Below, piece by piece: positions 16,098 through 26,146 of a DNA stretch of 64,000 bases (position 1 is the stretch's first letter; each line of letters starts with the position of its first letter). This DNA is from Bradyrhizobium macuxiense (GTDB lineage Bacteria; Pseudomonadota; Alphaproteobacteria; Rhizobiales; Xanthobacteraceae): assembly GCF_007993935.1 (NCBI RefSeq), contig NZ_VITY01000005.1, forward strand, positions 310,001 to 374,000, written 5' to 3'. The position numbers and the translations under genes are program-made. Under the pieces are notes generated by a model. That model did no database searches. It was not told where the DNA came from and saw nothing but the letters and a program-made list of their open reading frames with translations.

Positions 16098-17462
16098 TCA
16101 GTTCGCCTTCGGCGGCGCCGACACCGGTTGCGCGGCGGCTTGCGGGGCGCGGCCGACGACCACGGTGAGCAGGCCGTTGCCCCACAGCCGCTTGGAGACC
16201 CGCTGGACGTCGTCGAGCGTCACCGCATCGACGATGGCGCTGCGCTTCTCGATGTAGTCGATCGGCAGCTTGTCGAGCTGGTACTGCAGCATCGCCTGCG
16301 CGAGCTTGGAGGAGGTGTCGAGCGCCAGCATCTGCGAGCCTTTCAGATAGGACTTCGCCTCGTCGAGCTCCTGCTGCGTCGGACCTTGCTCGGCGATGCG
16401 GCGGATCTCCGCCTCGATCGCATCGATGGTCTCGCCGGCGCGGTCGGCGCGGGTGCCGGTGTTGCCGATGAACAGCGCGGAGTGATCCATCCAGAGCAGC
16501 GCCTCATAGATCGAGTAGGCAAGCCCGCGCTTCTCGCGCACTTCCTTGTAGAGCCGCGACGACAGCCCGCCGCCGCCGAGAATGTGGTTCACCACATAGG
16601 CAGCCATGAAATCCGGATCGTGCCTGTTGATGCCGGGACCGCCGAAAGTGACGATGGTCTGCGGCACATCGAGCGGGACAAAGGCGCGCTGCGGCGGCTT
16701 GGTCGCCACGACGTCGGGAACCGGCGTCAATTCGGCCTTGGCCGGCAGGTCGCCAAAGGTCTTGTCGAGCAGCTTGCCGAGCGTGTCGGCGTCGACGTCG
16801 CCGACAACGGCGATCCGCAGCGTATCCTTGGCGATGATGCGGCGGACATAGTCCTTGAGGTCTGAGATCTCGATGGTGGGCACGCTCTCGAGCGTGCCGG
16901 TCGCCGTCCTGCCATAGGGATGATCGCCGAACGCGAGCTCGAGGAACTTGCGGCCGGACAGCGAGGACGGATTGGTCGATTCGCGGCGCAGGTTCGAGAT
17001 CACCTGGGCGCGGATGCGTTCGACGTCCTTCGGTTCGAACCGCGGCGAGGTCAGCGCCATCCGCAGCAGATCGTAGGCTTCGTCCTTGTTGTCCTTGAGC
17101 ATGCGCAGCGAGCCGCGGAATTGGTCGCGGTTGGACTGGAAGCTGAGCTCGATGGCGCGGCGCTCGAGCCGTTCGTGATAGGTCTTGGAATCGAGATCGC
17201 CGGAGCCCTCGTCGAGCAGGTCGGCGACCAGATTGCCGACGCCGGGCTTGCCGGGCGGATCCTGGCTGGCGCCGCCGCCGAAGGAATATTCCATCGCGAT
17301 CAGCGGCACGGTCGCGTCCTGCACGAACCACGCCTCGATGCCGCCGGGCGATACCAGCCGCTGGATCTTGGCCGCGGCCTGCGAGGGCACTGACGTCAGC
17401 GCCAGCATCGCGGCGCATGCGCCGCCGATCAGCGCCGCGCGGCGGGTGAGGGAATAGGTCAC
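16098..17462 (-). CDS. M16 peptidase-fold subunit lacking the zinc motif
   Basis: A 454-residue protein with a signal peptide (RRAALIGGACAAMLALTSVP) and two M16 domains. Where M16 enzymes have HxxEH it has VGNLVADLLDEGS, so it cannot bind the catalytic zinc. The C-terminal half keeps REKRGLAYSIYEALLW, which carries the Arg/Tyr pair that completes the partner's active site in heterodimeric M16B proteases. The last 4 bases of the upstream M16 gene overlap its start, as expected for two subunits of one enzyme. Periplasmic or membrane-attached. Confidence 0.9.
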   Translation of the reverse strand: MTYSLTRRAALIGGACAAMLALTSVPSQAAAKIQRLVSPGGIEAWFVQDATVPLIAMEYSFGGGASQDPPGKPGVGNLVADLLDEGSGDLDSKTYHERLERRAIELSFQSNRDQFRGSLRMLKDNKDEAYDLLRMALTSPRFEPKDVERIRAQVISNLRRESTNPSSLSGRKFLELAFGDHPYGRTATGTLESVPTIEISDLKDYVRRIIAKDTLRIAVVGDVDADTLGKLLDKTFGDLPAKAELTPVPDVVATKPPQRAFVPLDVPQTIVTFGGPGINRHDPDFMAAYVVNHILGGGGLSSRLYKEVREKRGLAYSIYEALLWMDHSALFIGNTGTRADRAGETIDAIEAEIRRIAEQGPTQQELDEAKSYLKGSQMLALDTSSKLAQAMLQYQLDKLPIDYIEKRSAIVDAVTLDDVQRVSKRLWGNGLLTVVVGRAPQAAAQPVSAPPKAN

Positions 17463-18850
17463 GAGCGCTTCTCCTCGCGTTTCGGCGCAGTATCCTTGAT
17501 CAGATAGCCGGTCACCGACCGCTTCTTGTCGAGCCAGGTGGCGGCTGCGGCGCGCACCTGCTCGGCGGTGACGGCGCGAATGCGTTCCGGCCAGCTTCTT
17601 ATGTCGTCGATGCTCAAGCCCGTGGTCAGCGCGCCGCCATACCAGCGCGCCAGCGTCGCCTGGTTGTCCTGGGCGTAGATCGCTTCCGCAATGAGCTGGG
17701 TCTTGACCCGTTCGAGATCCTCGGCGCGCGCGGGGTTCTGCGCGAGATCGGCGATCACCTTGTCGATCGCGTCCTCGATCTGGGCGAACTCGACGCCCGG
17801 CTTCGGCGTCACCGCGATCGAGAATTGCGACGGATCGAGCGCGGTGCCCTGATAGCCGGCGCCGGTCGAGATCGCGAGGCCCTTGTCGATCACCAGCGAG
17901 CGATAGAGGTAGGAGTTGGCGCCGCCGCCCATCAATTGCGCCAGCACGTCGAGCGCCTGGCTCTCGCCCGCCGCCCCTGTCGTCGCCGAGGGCACCAGAT
18001 AGTAACGGCGCAGGTTCGGCTGCTCGACGCGCGGATCCGACAGCGTCACGGTGCGCGGCGCGGCCGGTGTCGGCTCCTGCGGCCGCACGCGCTTCTCGGC
18101 GATTGCCTTCTGCGCCGGGATCGGGCCGAAATTCTTCTCGACCAGCGGGCGGATATCCTTGACGTCGACATCGCCTGCGATGACCAGGATCGCGTTGTTC
18201 GGCGCATAGAAGCGGCGGTAGAAGGCGAGCGCATCCTCCCGGTCGAGCTTCTCGATCTCCTGGTGCCAGCCGATCACCGGCCGGCCGTAGGGATGGTTGA
18301 GATAGAGCGCGGCCATGATCTGCTCGGTGAGCCGGGCATCCGGGTTGTTGGCAACCCGCATGTTGAATTCCTCGAGCACGACGTCGCGCTCGGGCAGCAC
18401 ATTTTCGTCCTTCAGGATCAGGCCGGTCATGCGGTCGGCCTCGAATTCCATCATGGTGGGCAGCTGCTCGCGCGGCACGCGCTGGAAGTAGCCGGTGTAG
18501 TCGTTGGAGGTGAAGGCGTTCTCGTTGCCGCCGACGCGCAGCACGGTCTGCGAGAACTCGCCGGCCGGGTGCTTGGCGGTGCCCTTGAACATCAGATGCT
18601 CGAGGAAATGCGCAAGGCCCGATTTGCCGGGCGTCTCGTCAGCGGAGCCGACCTTGTACCAGATCATCTGCGTCACGACCGGCGTGCGGTGATCGGGGAT
18701 CACCACGACCTGCAGGCCGTTGTCGAGCGTGAAGCTCGCGGGGCGTTCCGAGGTGACGGTGGTCTGGGCGCGGAGGCTGGTGCCCGACAGCGGGATGGTT
18801 GAAACAAAGGCGGCAGCGAACAGGGCAATCGATCGGCGTGAGGGCATCAT
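17459..18850 (-). CDS. M16 zinc metallopeptidase, catalytic subunit
   Basis: A 463-residue exported peptidase with signal MPSRRSIALFAAAFVSTIPL. The inverted zinc motif HFLEH is at His81–His85, with Glu84 as the general base and the distal ligand Glu161 in LEEFNMRV. The remaining domain (DKGLAISTGAGYQGTALDPS) is M16-like. It is expected to cleave peptides in the periplasm together with the zinc-free partner. The start is 18850 or 18847 (adjacent ATGs after AAGGACC). It is first in the pair, with a 4-base overlap to the next gene. Confidence 0.93.
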   Translation of the reverse strand: MMPSRRSIALFAAAFVSTIPLSGTSLRAQTTVTSERPASFTLDNGLQVVVIPDHRTPVVTQMIWYKVGSADETPGKSGLAHFLEHLMFKGTAKHPAGEFSQTVLRVGGNENAFTSNDYTGYFQRVPREQLPTMMEFEADRMTGLILKDENVLPERDVVLEEFNMRVANNPDARLTEQIMAALYLNHPYGRPVIGWHQEIEKLDREDALAFYRRFYAPNNAILVIAGDVDVKDIRPLVEKNFGPIPAQKAIAEKRVRPQEPTPAAPRTVTLSDPRVEQPNLRRYYLVPSATTGAAGESQALDVLAQLMGGGANSYLYRSLVIDKGLAISTGAGYQGTALDPSQFSIAVTPKPGVEFAQIEDAIDKVIADLAQNPARAEDLERVKTQLIAEAIYAQDNQATLARWYGGALTTGLSIDDIRSWPERIRAVTAEQVRAAAATWLDKKRSVTGYLIKDTAPKREEKRS

Positions 18851-19000
18851 GGTCCTTATGAAAGCCCGGACACACAGCCGGGGCGCGAAAGCAAGCCATC
18901 GTACACGGTCGTCTCCGTGCCCGTCGTCACGAAGCGGAGAGACCGACGTCCACCCGCATTAAGCTTTGCTCATGTCAGCCTTCGCCCAACCGGCCAAGCG

Positions 19001-19732
19001 TCACTGCAGCGGTTTTCCGGTCATGACGTCGTATTGGCCTTCCAGCCCCTTCGGCTTCATCGGGCCTGTGCCATAGGCATAGCCTGAAGACGGCGTCTGG
19101 TAGCCCGGAGGGGGCTCGGTCAGGGAGTCGCGCGTCGGCTCACCCGTGAACGGCTTGGACTCGCTGCTGTTGCCCTTGAAGATGCCGAGCAGACCGCCGT
19201 TGTAGCCGAGCTGGCTCGGCATCAGCGACGGATTGGTGCTCACGCCGGGCTCCATTGGCTCTTTCCTGCCGTCGGTGGCGGTCTGCTGCTTCCGTCCGGC
19301 CTCGATCTCGGCCTGGGTCAGGGGCATCGCCTGCTGCCACGGCTCCTTCTTCACTTCCTTCTTGCGCGCCGCGATCGCGGCCTTGCGGGCGGCGATATCA
19401 GGGTCCTTCGGCCAGTTCGGCGCGTTGACCTGCGTGGTCGAGGCGGGCGGCGGCAGGTCGAGCTTCGGCGGCACCACCAGCGGCGAGCGCTCGCGGTAGT
19501 CGATGCCTTTGCTGGCGGCGCTCTTGGCGCCGAGGCCGGTCATCAGATTGTCGATGATCCGCTCTTCGAAGGTCAGGCCGTCATCGCCGTCATCTTCGTC
19601 GTCGCCGGCACGCACCGGGCCAGCGGTCATGACGAGGCCAATCCCGGCCGCAACGAAAGCCAGACGCAGGCCGCGCATCAGCGGCAGCCGGGACGTCTCG
19701 ATCAGGTAACCGCGGGCTTTGGTGTTGCGCAT
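19001..19732 (-). CDS. Exported hypothetical protein
   Basis: A 243-residue protein with an N-terminal hydrophobic segment (LRLAFVAAGIGLVMTAGPVR) ending in RAGDDEDDGDDG, consistent with a cleaved signal. The mature chain is charged and Pro/Lys-rich with no known domain (DIAARKAAIAARKKEVKKEP and LPPPASTTQVNAPNWPKDPD). It sits between lspA and the M16 genes in the same orientation, an arrangement I associate with this family of genomes. It may act in the envelope, but I assign no function. Confidence 0.75.
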   Translation of the reverse strand: MRNTKARGYLIETSRLPLMRGLRLAFVAAGIGLVMTAGPVRAGDDEDDGDDGLTFEERIIDNLMTGLGAKSAASKGIDYRERSPLVVPPKLDLPPPASTTQVNAPNWPKDPDIAARKAAIAARKKEVKKEPWQQAMPLTQAEIEAGRKQQTATDGRKEPMEPGVSTNPSLMPSQLGYNGGLLGIFKGNSSESKPFTGEPTRDSLTEPPPGYQTPSSGYAYGTGPMKPKGLEGQYDVMTGKPLQ

Positions 19733-19832
19733 CGCGCTTTCCCCATTTCAAAATTCGCCAAAGCGATCACTGGCTTAGCGCACAGTTCCGCTGGGTGCAG
19801 GTCGGCCGCCGACCGGCTCGTATCGGCCGGGA

Positions 19833-20330
19833 TCAGGGCGCTTTTACGGCGGGGGTCCCCATGACGGAATCATACAATAGGGCCGCCACGCCAGCAACGA
19901 TCGCCACGTCGGCGAGGTTGAAGATGTACCAATTATAGGCTTTTCCGGCGATCTCGACGTGAAACAAGGCAAAATCGACCACGGCGCCGTAGGCGAAGCG
20001 GTCGATGCCGTTCCCGATCGCGCCGCCGATGATCAGGCCGAGCGACACCGTCGCAAGCCAGGTCCGCGACCGCGCCATCCAGATCGCCAGCGCGATCACG
20101 GCGGCGGCCTTGATCACCATCAGCAGGATCTGGGCGGCCGGGGTCTCGCTCTGGAACCAGCCGAAACTGATGCCGGGATTCCAGGCCAGCACCAGGTCGA
20201 AGAACGGCGTCACCGTCACCGGGGCGTGGCGTGCGATGTCGAGGACATGGAGCAGCCAGAGCTTGGAGGCCTGGTCGGCGATCAGGGTGATGACCGCCGC
20301 CAGCACACCGGCGCGAACGGGAGGGGTCAT
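19833..20330 (-). CDS. lspA: Lipoprotein signal peptidase II
   Basis: LspA removes the signal peptide of prolipoproteins at the inner membrane after Lgt has lipidated them. The 165-residue, four-TM protein has WNPGISFGWF (49–59), GNGIDRFAYGAVVDF with catalytic Asp119, and FNLADVAI with catalytic Asp141. The start at 20330 (MTPPVRAGVLAAV) is chosen because the longer open frame runs back into the F4 repeat. It lies downstream of ileS on the same strand, the usual bacterial order. Confidence 0.95.
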   Translation of the reverse strand: MTPPVRAGVLAAVITLIADQASKLWLLHVLDIARHAPVTVTPFFDLVLAWNPGISFGWFQSETPAAQILLMVIKAAAVIALAIWMARSRTWLATVSLGLIIGGAIGNGIDRFAYGAVVDFALFHVEIAGKAYNWYIFNLADVAIVAGVAALLYDSVMGTPAVKAP

Positions 20331-20348
20331 CGGCTTCCCGTCAAAGGT

Positions 20349-20491
20349 GTCGTCCCGGCGAAGGCCGGGACCCATACGCCGTGTCGGGTATTGTTTGAAT
20401 GACTCGGGGTCATCAACTTCAGTCCATTCTAGACAGCGGTGGTTATGGGTCCCTGCTCCCGTGCGCAATTGCGCACTAGGCAGGGACGACG
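20349..20491. repeat. Palindromic repeat F4 between ileS and lspA
   Basis: It starts gtcgtcccggcgaaggccgg followed by gacccata, has ggttatgggtccctgc in the right arm, and ends cagggacgac. It lies 1 base from the ileS stop and 18 bases from the lspA start, so within what should be a single transcript. An inner gtgcgcaattgcgcac palindrome decorates the right arm. Confidence 0.85.
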
Positions 20492-20492
20492 G

Positions 20493-23492
20493 CTAGGTCG
20501 TAACCCCCAGCGCCTTCCACTCGCGCAGCGCCTGCGCGTCGCGCGGCGAGACGTCGGGATACTCAGGGTCCTCGCCGACCGTGGGCAGGATTTTCCATGA
20601 GCGCGCGCATTTGGTGCCGACCGCCTTCTCGACCACCACGGCAACGCCGGGCACCGCATCGAGGCGGAAGGCGTTCGCCGGCGCCTCGCCTTCGCGCACC
20701 TCGTAGTTCGAGGTGATGCAGACTTCGGCGAGATCGATATCGAACAGCGCGGCCAGCATCGTGCGGTCGGCGATGTAGATCACCGGCGATGCCTCGAGCG
20801 AGGAGCCGATCCGCTTGGCGGCGCGCTCGAGCTCCAGCGCACCGGTGACGACGCGGCGGACGTCGCGGATCGTCTCCCACTTCGCGGCGAGGGCATCGTT
20901 GCTGAACTGCTCGAGACCTTCGGGGAACAGCGTGAGGTGCACCGAAGGCTCGGCGTTCGGCCGGTACATCCGCCAGGCTTCGTCTGTGGTGAAGCTCAGG
21001 ATCGGCGCCAGCCATTTCAGGATCGCGTCGCACAGCAGGTCGATCGTGGTCAGCGCTGCCTTGCGCGCCACCGAGGACGGTGGGTCGCAATACAGCGTGT
21101 CCTTGCGGATATCGAAGTAGAACGCCGACAACTCGGAGTTCATGAAGGCGGCGAGAGTTGCGACCACGGTCTTGTAGTCGAAGGCGGCATAGGCCTTGCG
21201 GATGGTCTCGGTGTGGCCGGCCAGTTCGTGCAGCATCAGCCGCTCGAGCTCGGGCATCTCGGCGAACGCGACCTTCTCAGCTTGCTTGAAGTGATGCAGC
21301 GTGCCGAGCATCCAGCGGATCGAGTTGCGCAGCTTGCGATAGGTCTCGATGGTGTTCTTCAGGATCTCCGGACCGATGCGCTGGTCGTCGGCATAGTCGG
21401 TGGCGCAGACCCACAGGCGCAGGATATCCGCGCCGGAATCCTTGATCACCTTTTGCGGCTCGACCGTGTTGCCGAGCGACTTCGACATCTTGCGGCCGTT
21501 CTCGTCGAGCGTGAAGCCGTGGGTCAGCACGATGTCGTAGGGCGCGCGCCCGCGCGTGCCGGCGCTTTCCAGCAGTGACGAATGGAACCAGCCGCGATGC
21601 TGGTCAGAGCCTTCGAGATACATCACGGTGTCGTTGCCGCCGTCGACCTTGCGGACGATGTTGCCGAGCTGCGGGAAGTTCTGGCGGTCCTCCAGCACGA
21701 ACGCGTGCGTGGAGCCGGAATCGAACCAGACGTCGCAGATGTCGTCGACCTTCTTCCAGTTTTCGGACGCGCGGCTCCCGAGGAAGCGCTCGCGGGCGCC
21801 GTCCATGTACCAGGCGTCGGCGCCTTCCTCCATGAACGCCTCGGTGATGCGCTGGTTGACCACCTCGTCCTGCAGGATCTCGGCCGAGCCGTCAGCGTTC
21901 TCGCGCACGAACACGGCGATCGGCACGCCCCAGGCGCGCTGCCGCGAGATCACCCAGTCCGGACGGTTGGCGATCATGCCGTTGATGCGGTTCTCGCCGG
22001 CCGGCGGCACCCATTGGGTGACCGAGATGGCGTGCAGCGCGCGGGCGCGCAGCGTGTCGCCCTTCCTGGCGTGGCCGTTCTCCGCGATGTCCTTGTCCAT
22101 CGCGATGAACCATTGCGGGGTGTTGCGGAAGATCACCGGCTTCTTGGAGCGCCAGGAATGCGGATATTGGTGCTTGAGGCGGCCGCGCGCGAGCAGCTTG
22201 CCGGCCTCGATCAGCGCCTTGATCACCGCCTCGTTGGCGTCGCCCTTCTCGCCCTTGTCGTTGAGCACGCGTTTTCCCGTGAAGCCCGGCGCCTGCGCGG
22301 TGTACGCGCCGTTCTCGTCGACGGTGTAGGGGATCGCGGTCGGGATGCCGCGCGCATCGAGCTCGCGGGTGTTGGCCGTCCAGACGTCGAAGTCCTCGCG
22401 GCCGTGGCTCGGCGCGGTGTGCACGAAGCCGGTGCCGGTGTCGTCGGTGACGTGCTCTCCGGCGAGCAGCGGCACGATGAATTCGTAGCCGCCGCCGAAG
22501 CTCTTCAACGGATGCGCGCATTCCACGGCGTCGAGCGTGTCGCCGGGAATATCGCGGACCTTCTCATAGGACGTGACGCGGGCCTGCTTGAACACTTCGG
22601 CGGCGAGCGCATCGGCCAGGATCAGGAGGTCGCCGGTCTTCGCCCAATTGTCAGCGGGCGCATCCGTCACCTTGTAGAGGCCGTAGCCGATCTTCGGCGA
22701 GAACGAGATCGCGCGGTTGCCGGGCAGCGTCCATGGCGTGGTGGTCCAGATCACGACCGAGGCATTGGCGAGCGCGCCATGCGCCGGCGAGGTGACCGGG
22801 AATTTCACCCACACCATGTCGGAGGTGTAGTCCTCGTATTCGACCTCGGCTTCGGCCAGCGCGGTCTTCTCGACCACGCTCCACATCACCGGCTTGGAGC
22901 CGCGATACAGCGTGCCGTTGGCGGCGAACTTCACCAGCTCGCGGGCGATCTGCGCCTCGGCCGGATAGCTCATCGTCTGGTAGGGATGATCCCAGTCGCC
23001 GATGATGCCGAGCCGCTTGAACTCCTCGCGCTGCACGTTGATCCAGTGCGTCGCATAGGCGCGGCATTCCCGGCGGAACGCGACCATCGCGGCGGAGTCG
23101 CGGAAGTCCGGCTTCTGCTTGCCCTTGGAGCGGTAGTTCTCCTCCTCGATCTTCCATTCGATCGGCAGGCCGTGGCAGTCCCAGCCCGGCACATAGTTGG
23201 AGTCGAAGCCGAGCATCTGCTGGCTCTTGGTCACGACGTCCTTGAGGATCTTGTTCAGCGCATGCCCGATATGGATGTTGCCGTTGGCGTAGGGCGGGCC
23301 GTCATGCAGCACGAATTTGGCGCGGCCCTCGGCTTCCCGGCGGAGCCTGTCGTAGAGGCCGATCTCGTTCCAGTATTTCAGGATTTCCGGCTCGCGCTGG
23401 GGCAGGCCGGCGCGCATCGGGAATTCCGTCTGCGGCAGGTAAAGGGTCTTGGAATAGTCGTTAGCGTCGGTCTTTTGCGGCTTGTCGGACAT
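20493..23492 (-). CDS. ileS: Isoleucyl-tRNA synthetase
   Basis: A 999-residue class I synthetase. The HIGH signature is in [15 protein letters not shown] and KMSKS in [10 protein letters not shown]. The editing CP1 domain is present ([13 protein letters not shown]). The anticodon-binding C-terminal region ends in [13 protein letters not shown]. Where many bacterial enzymes carry a zinc ribbon with four cysteines, only one Cys remains here, so the zinc site looks lost. Length and start ([20 protein letters not shown]) are normal. It precedes lspA and follows ribF on the same strand. Confidence 0.98.
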   Translation of the reverse strand: MSDKPQKTDANDYSKTLYLPQTEFPMRAGLPQREPEILKYWNEIGLYDRLRREAEGRAKFVLHDGPPYANGNIHIGHALNKILKDVVTKSQQMLGFDSNYVPGWDCHGLPIEWKIEEENYRSKGKQKPDFRDSAAMVAFRRECRAYATHWINVQREEFKRLGIIGDWDHPYQTMSYPAEAQIARELVKFAANGTLYRGSKPVMWSVVEKTALAEAEVEYEDYTSDMVWVKFPVTSPAHGALANASVVIWTTTPWTLPGNRAISFSPKIGYGLYKVTDAPADNWAKTGDLLILADALAAEVFKQARVTSYEKVRDIPGDTLDAVECAHPLKSFGGGYEFIVPLLAGEHVTDDTGTGFVHTAPSHGREDFDVWTANTRELDARGIPTAIPYTVDENGAYTAQAPGFTGKRVLNDKGEKGDANEAVIKALIEAGKLLARGRLKHQYPHSWRSKKPVIFRNTPQWFIAMDKDIAENGHARKGDTLRARALHAISVTQWVPPAGENRINGMIANRPDWVISRQRAWGVPIAVFVRENADGSAEILQDEVVNQRITEAFMEEGADAWYMDGARERFLGSRASENWKKVDDICDVWFDSGSTHAFVLEDRQNFPQLGNIVRKVDGGNDTVMYLEGSDQHRGWFHSSLLESAGTRGRAPYDIVLTHGFTLDENGRKMSKSLGNTVEPQKVIKDSGADILRLWVCATDYADDQRIGPEILKNTIETYRKLRNSIRWMLGTLHHFKQAEKVAFAEMPELERLMLHELAGHTETIRKAYAAFDYKTVVATLAAFMNSELSAFYFDIRKDTLYCDPPSSVARKAALTTIDLLCDAILKWLAPILSFTTDEAWRMYRPNAEPSVHLTLFPEGLEQFSNDALAAKWETIRDVRRVVTGALELERAAKRIGSSLEASPVIYIADRTMLAALFDIDLAEVCITSNYEVREGEAPANAFRLDAVPGVAVVVEKAVGTKCARSWKILPTVGEDPEYPDVSPRDAQALREWKALGVTT

Positions 23493-23755
23493 GAAAGCTC
23501 TGATTTGGCAGGTGCGGGCGCGGAAACGCGATCAATCGCGGGTGAAAACGGCGAAAGTCCCGGTCTTGCGCCGAGCCTTGAGGCTCAGGCGGAAGCCGGG
23601 CCGCTAATCCGTATGATGCGCCGCGAAAACATGGGGTTTCCATAGCAGCCACGCGGGCAAATCGCAAAGCCCCCAGTGGCCGGCGGACCGTTTCGCTCAC
23701 CGTCACCCGGAGGCTCGCAAGAGCATCAGGGTGACGGGTCAAGAACCGTATGCCT

Positions 23756-24304
23756 TTAGGCAGGCCGCCGCCGGGCCGGATTTCCGGCCACGATGGTACC
23801 GGCCGCGACGTCCCGCGTCACCACGCTGCCGGCCCCGACCAGGGCGCCGTCGCCGATCGTGACGCCGGGCAGGATGATGGCGCCCCCGCCGATCCAGACG
23901 TCGCTGCCGATCCGGATCGGGCGGCCGAATTCCAGTCCGGCGCGCCGGGTTTCGGCGTCGCGCGGGTGGTCGGCGGTATAGATCTGCACGGCGGGCCCGA
24001 TCTGGGTGCGGTCGCCGATCACGACCTTGACCACGTCGAGGATGACGCAGTTGAAGTTGAGGAACACGCCGTCGCCAAGGCTGATATTGCTGCCGTAGTC
24101 GCAGAAGAACGGCGGGCGGATCACGGCGCCCTTGCCGACCTTTCGGAAGCGCTCGGCAAGCAGTGCGTGCAATTCGCCCGCGGAGGACGCGCCCGAGGCG
24201 TTGTAGCGCGCCATCCAATGTTCCGCCGCGGTATGGTCGGCGGCAAGCTCCGCATCCGGGCGATACAGCTCGCCCGCCAGCATTTTCTCTTTTTCTGTCT
24301 TCAA
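23756..24304 (-). CDS. Sugar O-acetyltransferase (Maa/LacA/NodL-type hexapeptide enzyme)
   Basis: A 182-residue acetyl-CoA-dependent transferase. The N-terminal Mac domain is MKTEKEKMLAGELYRPDAEL. A left-handed beta-helix of hexapeptide repeats follows (IGDRTQIGPAVQIYTADHP, IGSDVWIGGGAIILPGVTIG). The catalytic His is expected in YTADHPRD. Maltose or galactoside acetyltransferase is the likely class; NodL, which acetylates Nod factors, belongs to the same family, but nothing here points to nodulation. It overlaps the end of ribF by 4 bases. Confidence 0.88.
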   Translation of the reverse strand: MKTEKEKMLAGELYRPDAELAADHTAAEHWMARYNASGASSAGELHALLAERFRKVGKGAVIRPPFFCDYGSNISLGDGVFLNFNCVILDVVKVVIGDRTQIGPAVQIYTADHPRDAETRRAGLEFGRPIRIGSDVWIGGGAIILPGVTIGDGALVGAGSVVTRDVAAGTIVAGNPARRRPA

Positions 24305-25272
24305 CCAATCGCTCCGAGCTGCGGGAACGCGTCCGGCGCGGCGGCGAGTTGCGCGCGCGCCTTGGCGCTGTCGTCATCCATCTGGCGTATCAACGCCTCG
24401 ATGGTGTCGAATTTCAGCTCTTCACGAATGAAACCGATGAATGCGACATCGAGGACCGTGTCGTACAGATCGCCCTTGAAGTCGAACAGGAACACTTCGA
24501 GCAGCGGCGCGCCGTTGTCGAAGGTCGGCCGGCGCCCGAAGCTTGCGACACCGTCGAACCGCTGCGTGCCCTTGCCGACCCGCACCGCATAAATGCCGTG
24601 CTTCAGGCCGCAATGCTTGTCGAGGCGGATATTGGCGGTGGGGAAGCCGAGGTCACGGCCGCGCTTCTCGCCATGGATCACCTTGCCGGTGACGAACCAC
24701 GGTCCGCCCAGCATCGTGGTGGCATCGGTGACCTCGCCCTCGGCAAGCGCCATGCGGATCGCGCTGGAGGACACCGGCCGCTCCTCGATGTCGACATGGG
24801 CCTGCACATCGACCTCGATGCCGAGCCGCGGCGCTTCGCTGACGAGCAGGCTCGGCGAGCCGACCCGGCCCTTGCCGAAATGGAAGTCGTAGCCGACCGC
24901 GATGCCGCTGATGCCGAGCCGGCGGATCAGGTCATGGTGAATGAAATCCTGCGCCGTGGTCCCGGCGCGCGCCTTGTCGAAGGTCATGACGACGGCGCCG
25001 GCGAGGCCGGTCGCCGCGAGCAGCCGCAGCTTGTTGGTCTCGTCCGTGAGGCGGAATTGCGGGGTGTTCGGGCTGAAGAATTTGCGTGGATGCGGCTCGA
25101 AGGTCACGGCGAGCGCGGGCACGCCGCGCGCTCTGCCCATCGCCAGCGCCGCACCGATCACAGCGCGGTGACCGAGATGGACGCCATCGAAATTTCCCAT
25201 CGCGACCACGGCGCCCTTCGGGATGGCGCTTTCGGGGGTGTTGTCGCGGATAACGGTAAAGCCGGTGCTCAT
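24301..25272 (-). CDS. ribF: Bifunctional riboflavin kinase / FAD synthetase
   Basis: RibF makes FMN from riboflavin and then FAD. The 323-residue protein has the nucleotidyltransferase motif MGNFDGVHLGHRAVIGAAL near residues 25–43, a second-site SSSAIRMALAEG, and the kinase module with GEKRGRDLGFPTANIRL. Length is typical. The ileS–lspA block follows downstream on the same strand, after the acetyltransferase and a 263-base gap. It is divergent from the CheY gene. Confidence 0.96.
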   Translation of the reverse strand: MSTGFTVIRDNTPESAIPKGAVVAMGNFDGVHLGHRAVIGAALAMGRARGVPALAVTFEPHPRKFFSPNTPQFRLTDETNKLRLLAATGLAGAVVMTFDKARAGTTAQDFIHHDLIRRLGISGIAVGYDFHFGKGRVGSPSLLVSEAPRLGIEVDVQAHVDIEERPVSSSAIRMALAEGEVTDATTMLGGPWFVTGKVIHGEKRGRDLGFPTANIRLDKHCGLKHGIYAVRVGKGTQRFDGVASFGRRPTFDNGAPLLEVFLFDFKGDLYDTVLDVAFIGFIREELKFDTIEALIRQMDDDSAKARAQLAAAPDAFPQLGAIG

Positions 25273-25486
25273 GTCAGATATTCTTCAAGGATTCTTAAGC
25301 ATGATTGTTGCGGGCCGGACCGTGACGCGGCGGCGGCGTGGAAGTCAAGCTTAGCGAAAATCGCGTCAAATCCGTAACAATCCGGATTCAGCCGGTTAAC
25401 GCGCTGTTTAACGCCAGCTGTTACTCGTTGCCCGAAACCTGCGTTCGTGCAGAAGCCAAGTTGCGTCAGGCGTTTTGGGGGAAAAG

Positions 25487-25882
25487 ATGGCGGTTGATTT
25501 GTCCATGCCGGTTCTGGTGGTTGATGATTACAGCACCATGATCCGCATCATCCGGAATCTTCTCAAGCAGCTTGGATTCGAAAATATCGACGATGCTTCC
25601 GACGGCTCCGCGGCGCTCAACAAGATGCGCGGCAAGAAGTATGGCCTGGTGATTTCCGACTGGAACATGGAGCCGATGACCGGATACGACCTGCTCAAGG
25701 AAGTCCGCGCCGATCCCAATCTGGCGACCACGCCCTTCATCATGATCACGGCGGAATCCAAGACCGAGAACGTGATCGCGGCCAAGAAGGCCGGCGTGAA
25801 CAATTACATCGTCAAGCCGTTCAACGCGGCGACGCTGAAGACCAAGATCGAGGCGGTCTTCCCGGACATGGCGACCGCGTAA
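25487..25882 (+). CDS. CheY-like single-domain response regulator
   Basis: A 131-residue receiver domain with no output domain. The acidic pair is Asp13/Asp14 (VVDDYSTM), the phosphoacceptor Asp58 in ISDWNMEPM, the switch Thr88 in MITAES and Lys110 in YIVKPFNA. The NMEPMTGYDLLK stretch and FENIDDASDGS are close to chemotaxis CheY proteins, so flagellar switching is likely, although no che or fli gene is adjacent. The start at 25487 follows GGGGGAAAAG; an upstream in-frame TTG is less likely. Confidence 0.92.
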   Translation: MAVDLSMPVLVVDDYSTMIRIIRNLLKQLGFENIDDASDGSAALNKMRGKKYGLVISDWNMEPMTGYDLLKEVRADPNLATTPFIMITAESKTENVIAAKKAGVNNYIVKPFNAATLKTKIEAVFPDMATA

Positions 25883-25917
25883 GACGCTCGTCCATCGCAT
25901 CAACTGAAATTCACGTC

Positions 25918-25968
25918 ATGCCCGGGCAGAAGCGCGAAGCGCGTCTTCGCGCTAGATGGCCCGGGCAT
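25918..25968. repeat. Palindromic repeat downstream of cheY-like gene
   Basis: Perfect outer arms atgcccgggc/gcccgggcat and inner agcgcgaag/cttcgcgct. It lies 35 bases after the CheY stop, in the 264-base gap before the convergent HAD gene, and may help to terminate transcription. Confidence 0.8.
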
Positions 25969-26146
25969 TTCCGTCTTTGGGGTTGACGGCAAGACGAGCG
26001 GACGCGTCCGCAATTTCGGAATATTAGAAGTATGCCCCTGAGTTGCCCGACGTGTCAAGGCGACCGGTCGAACATCCGGCGCCGTGGGCCACTTTGCATG
26101 GGGTTGTTTTCGATATTTTGGCAGCGCGCCCCTGCGGGAGTGGCCG

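Noticed and set aside
23756-24304. Naming the acetyltransferase NodL
   Set aside because: NodL belongs to the same hexapeptide family, but there are no nod genes or nod boxes here and the gene is coupled to ribF.
25395-25415. CtrA-like site upstream of the CheY-like gene (GTTAAC, then GCGCTGT, then TTAAC)
   Set aside because: The spacing between the two TTAA boxes is 8, not 7, so it does not match the consensus.
25475-25486. TTG start four codons upstream for the CheY-like gene
   Set aside because: The ATG at 25487 has a strong Shine-Dalgarno (GGGGGAAAAG) that overlaps those codons, so the TTG is unlikely.
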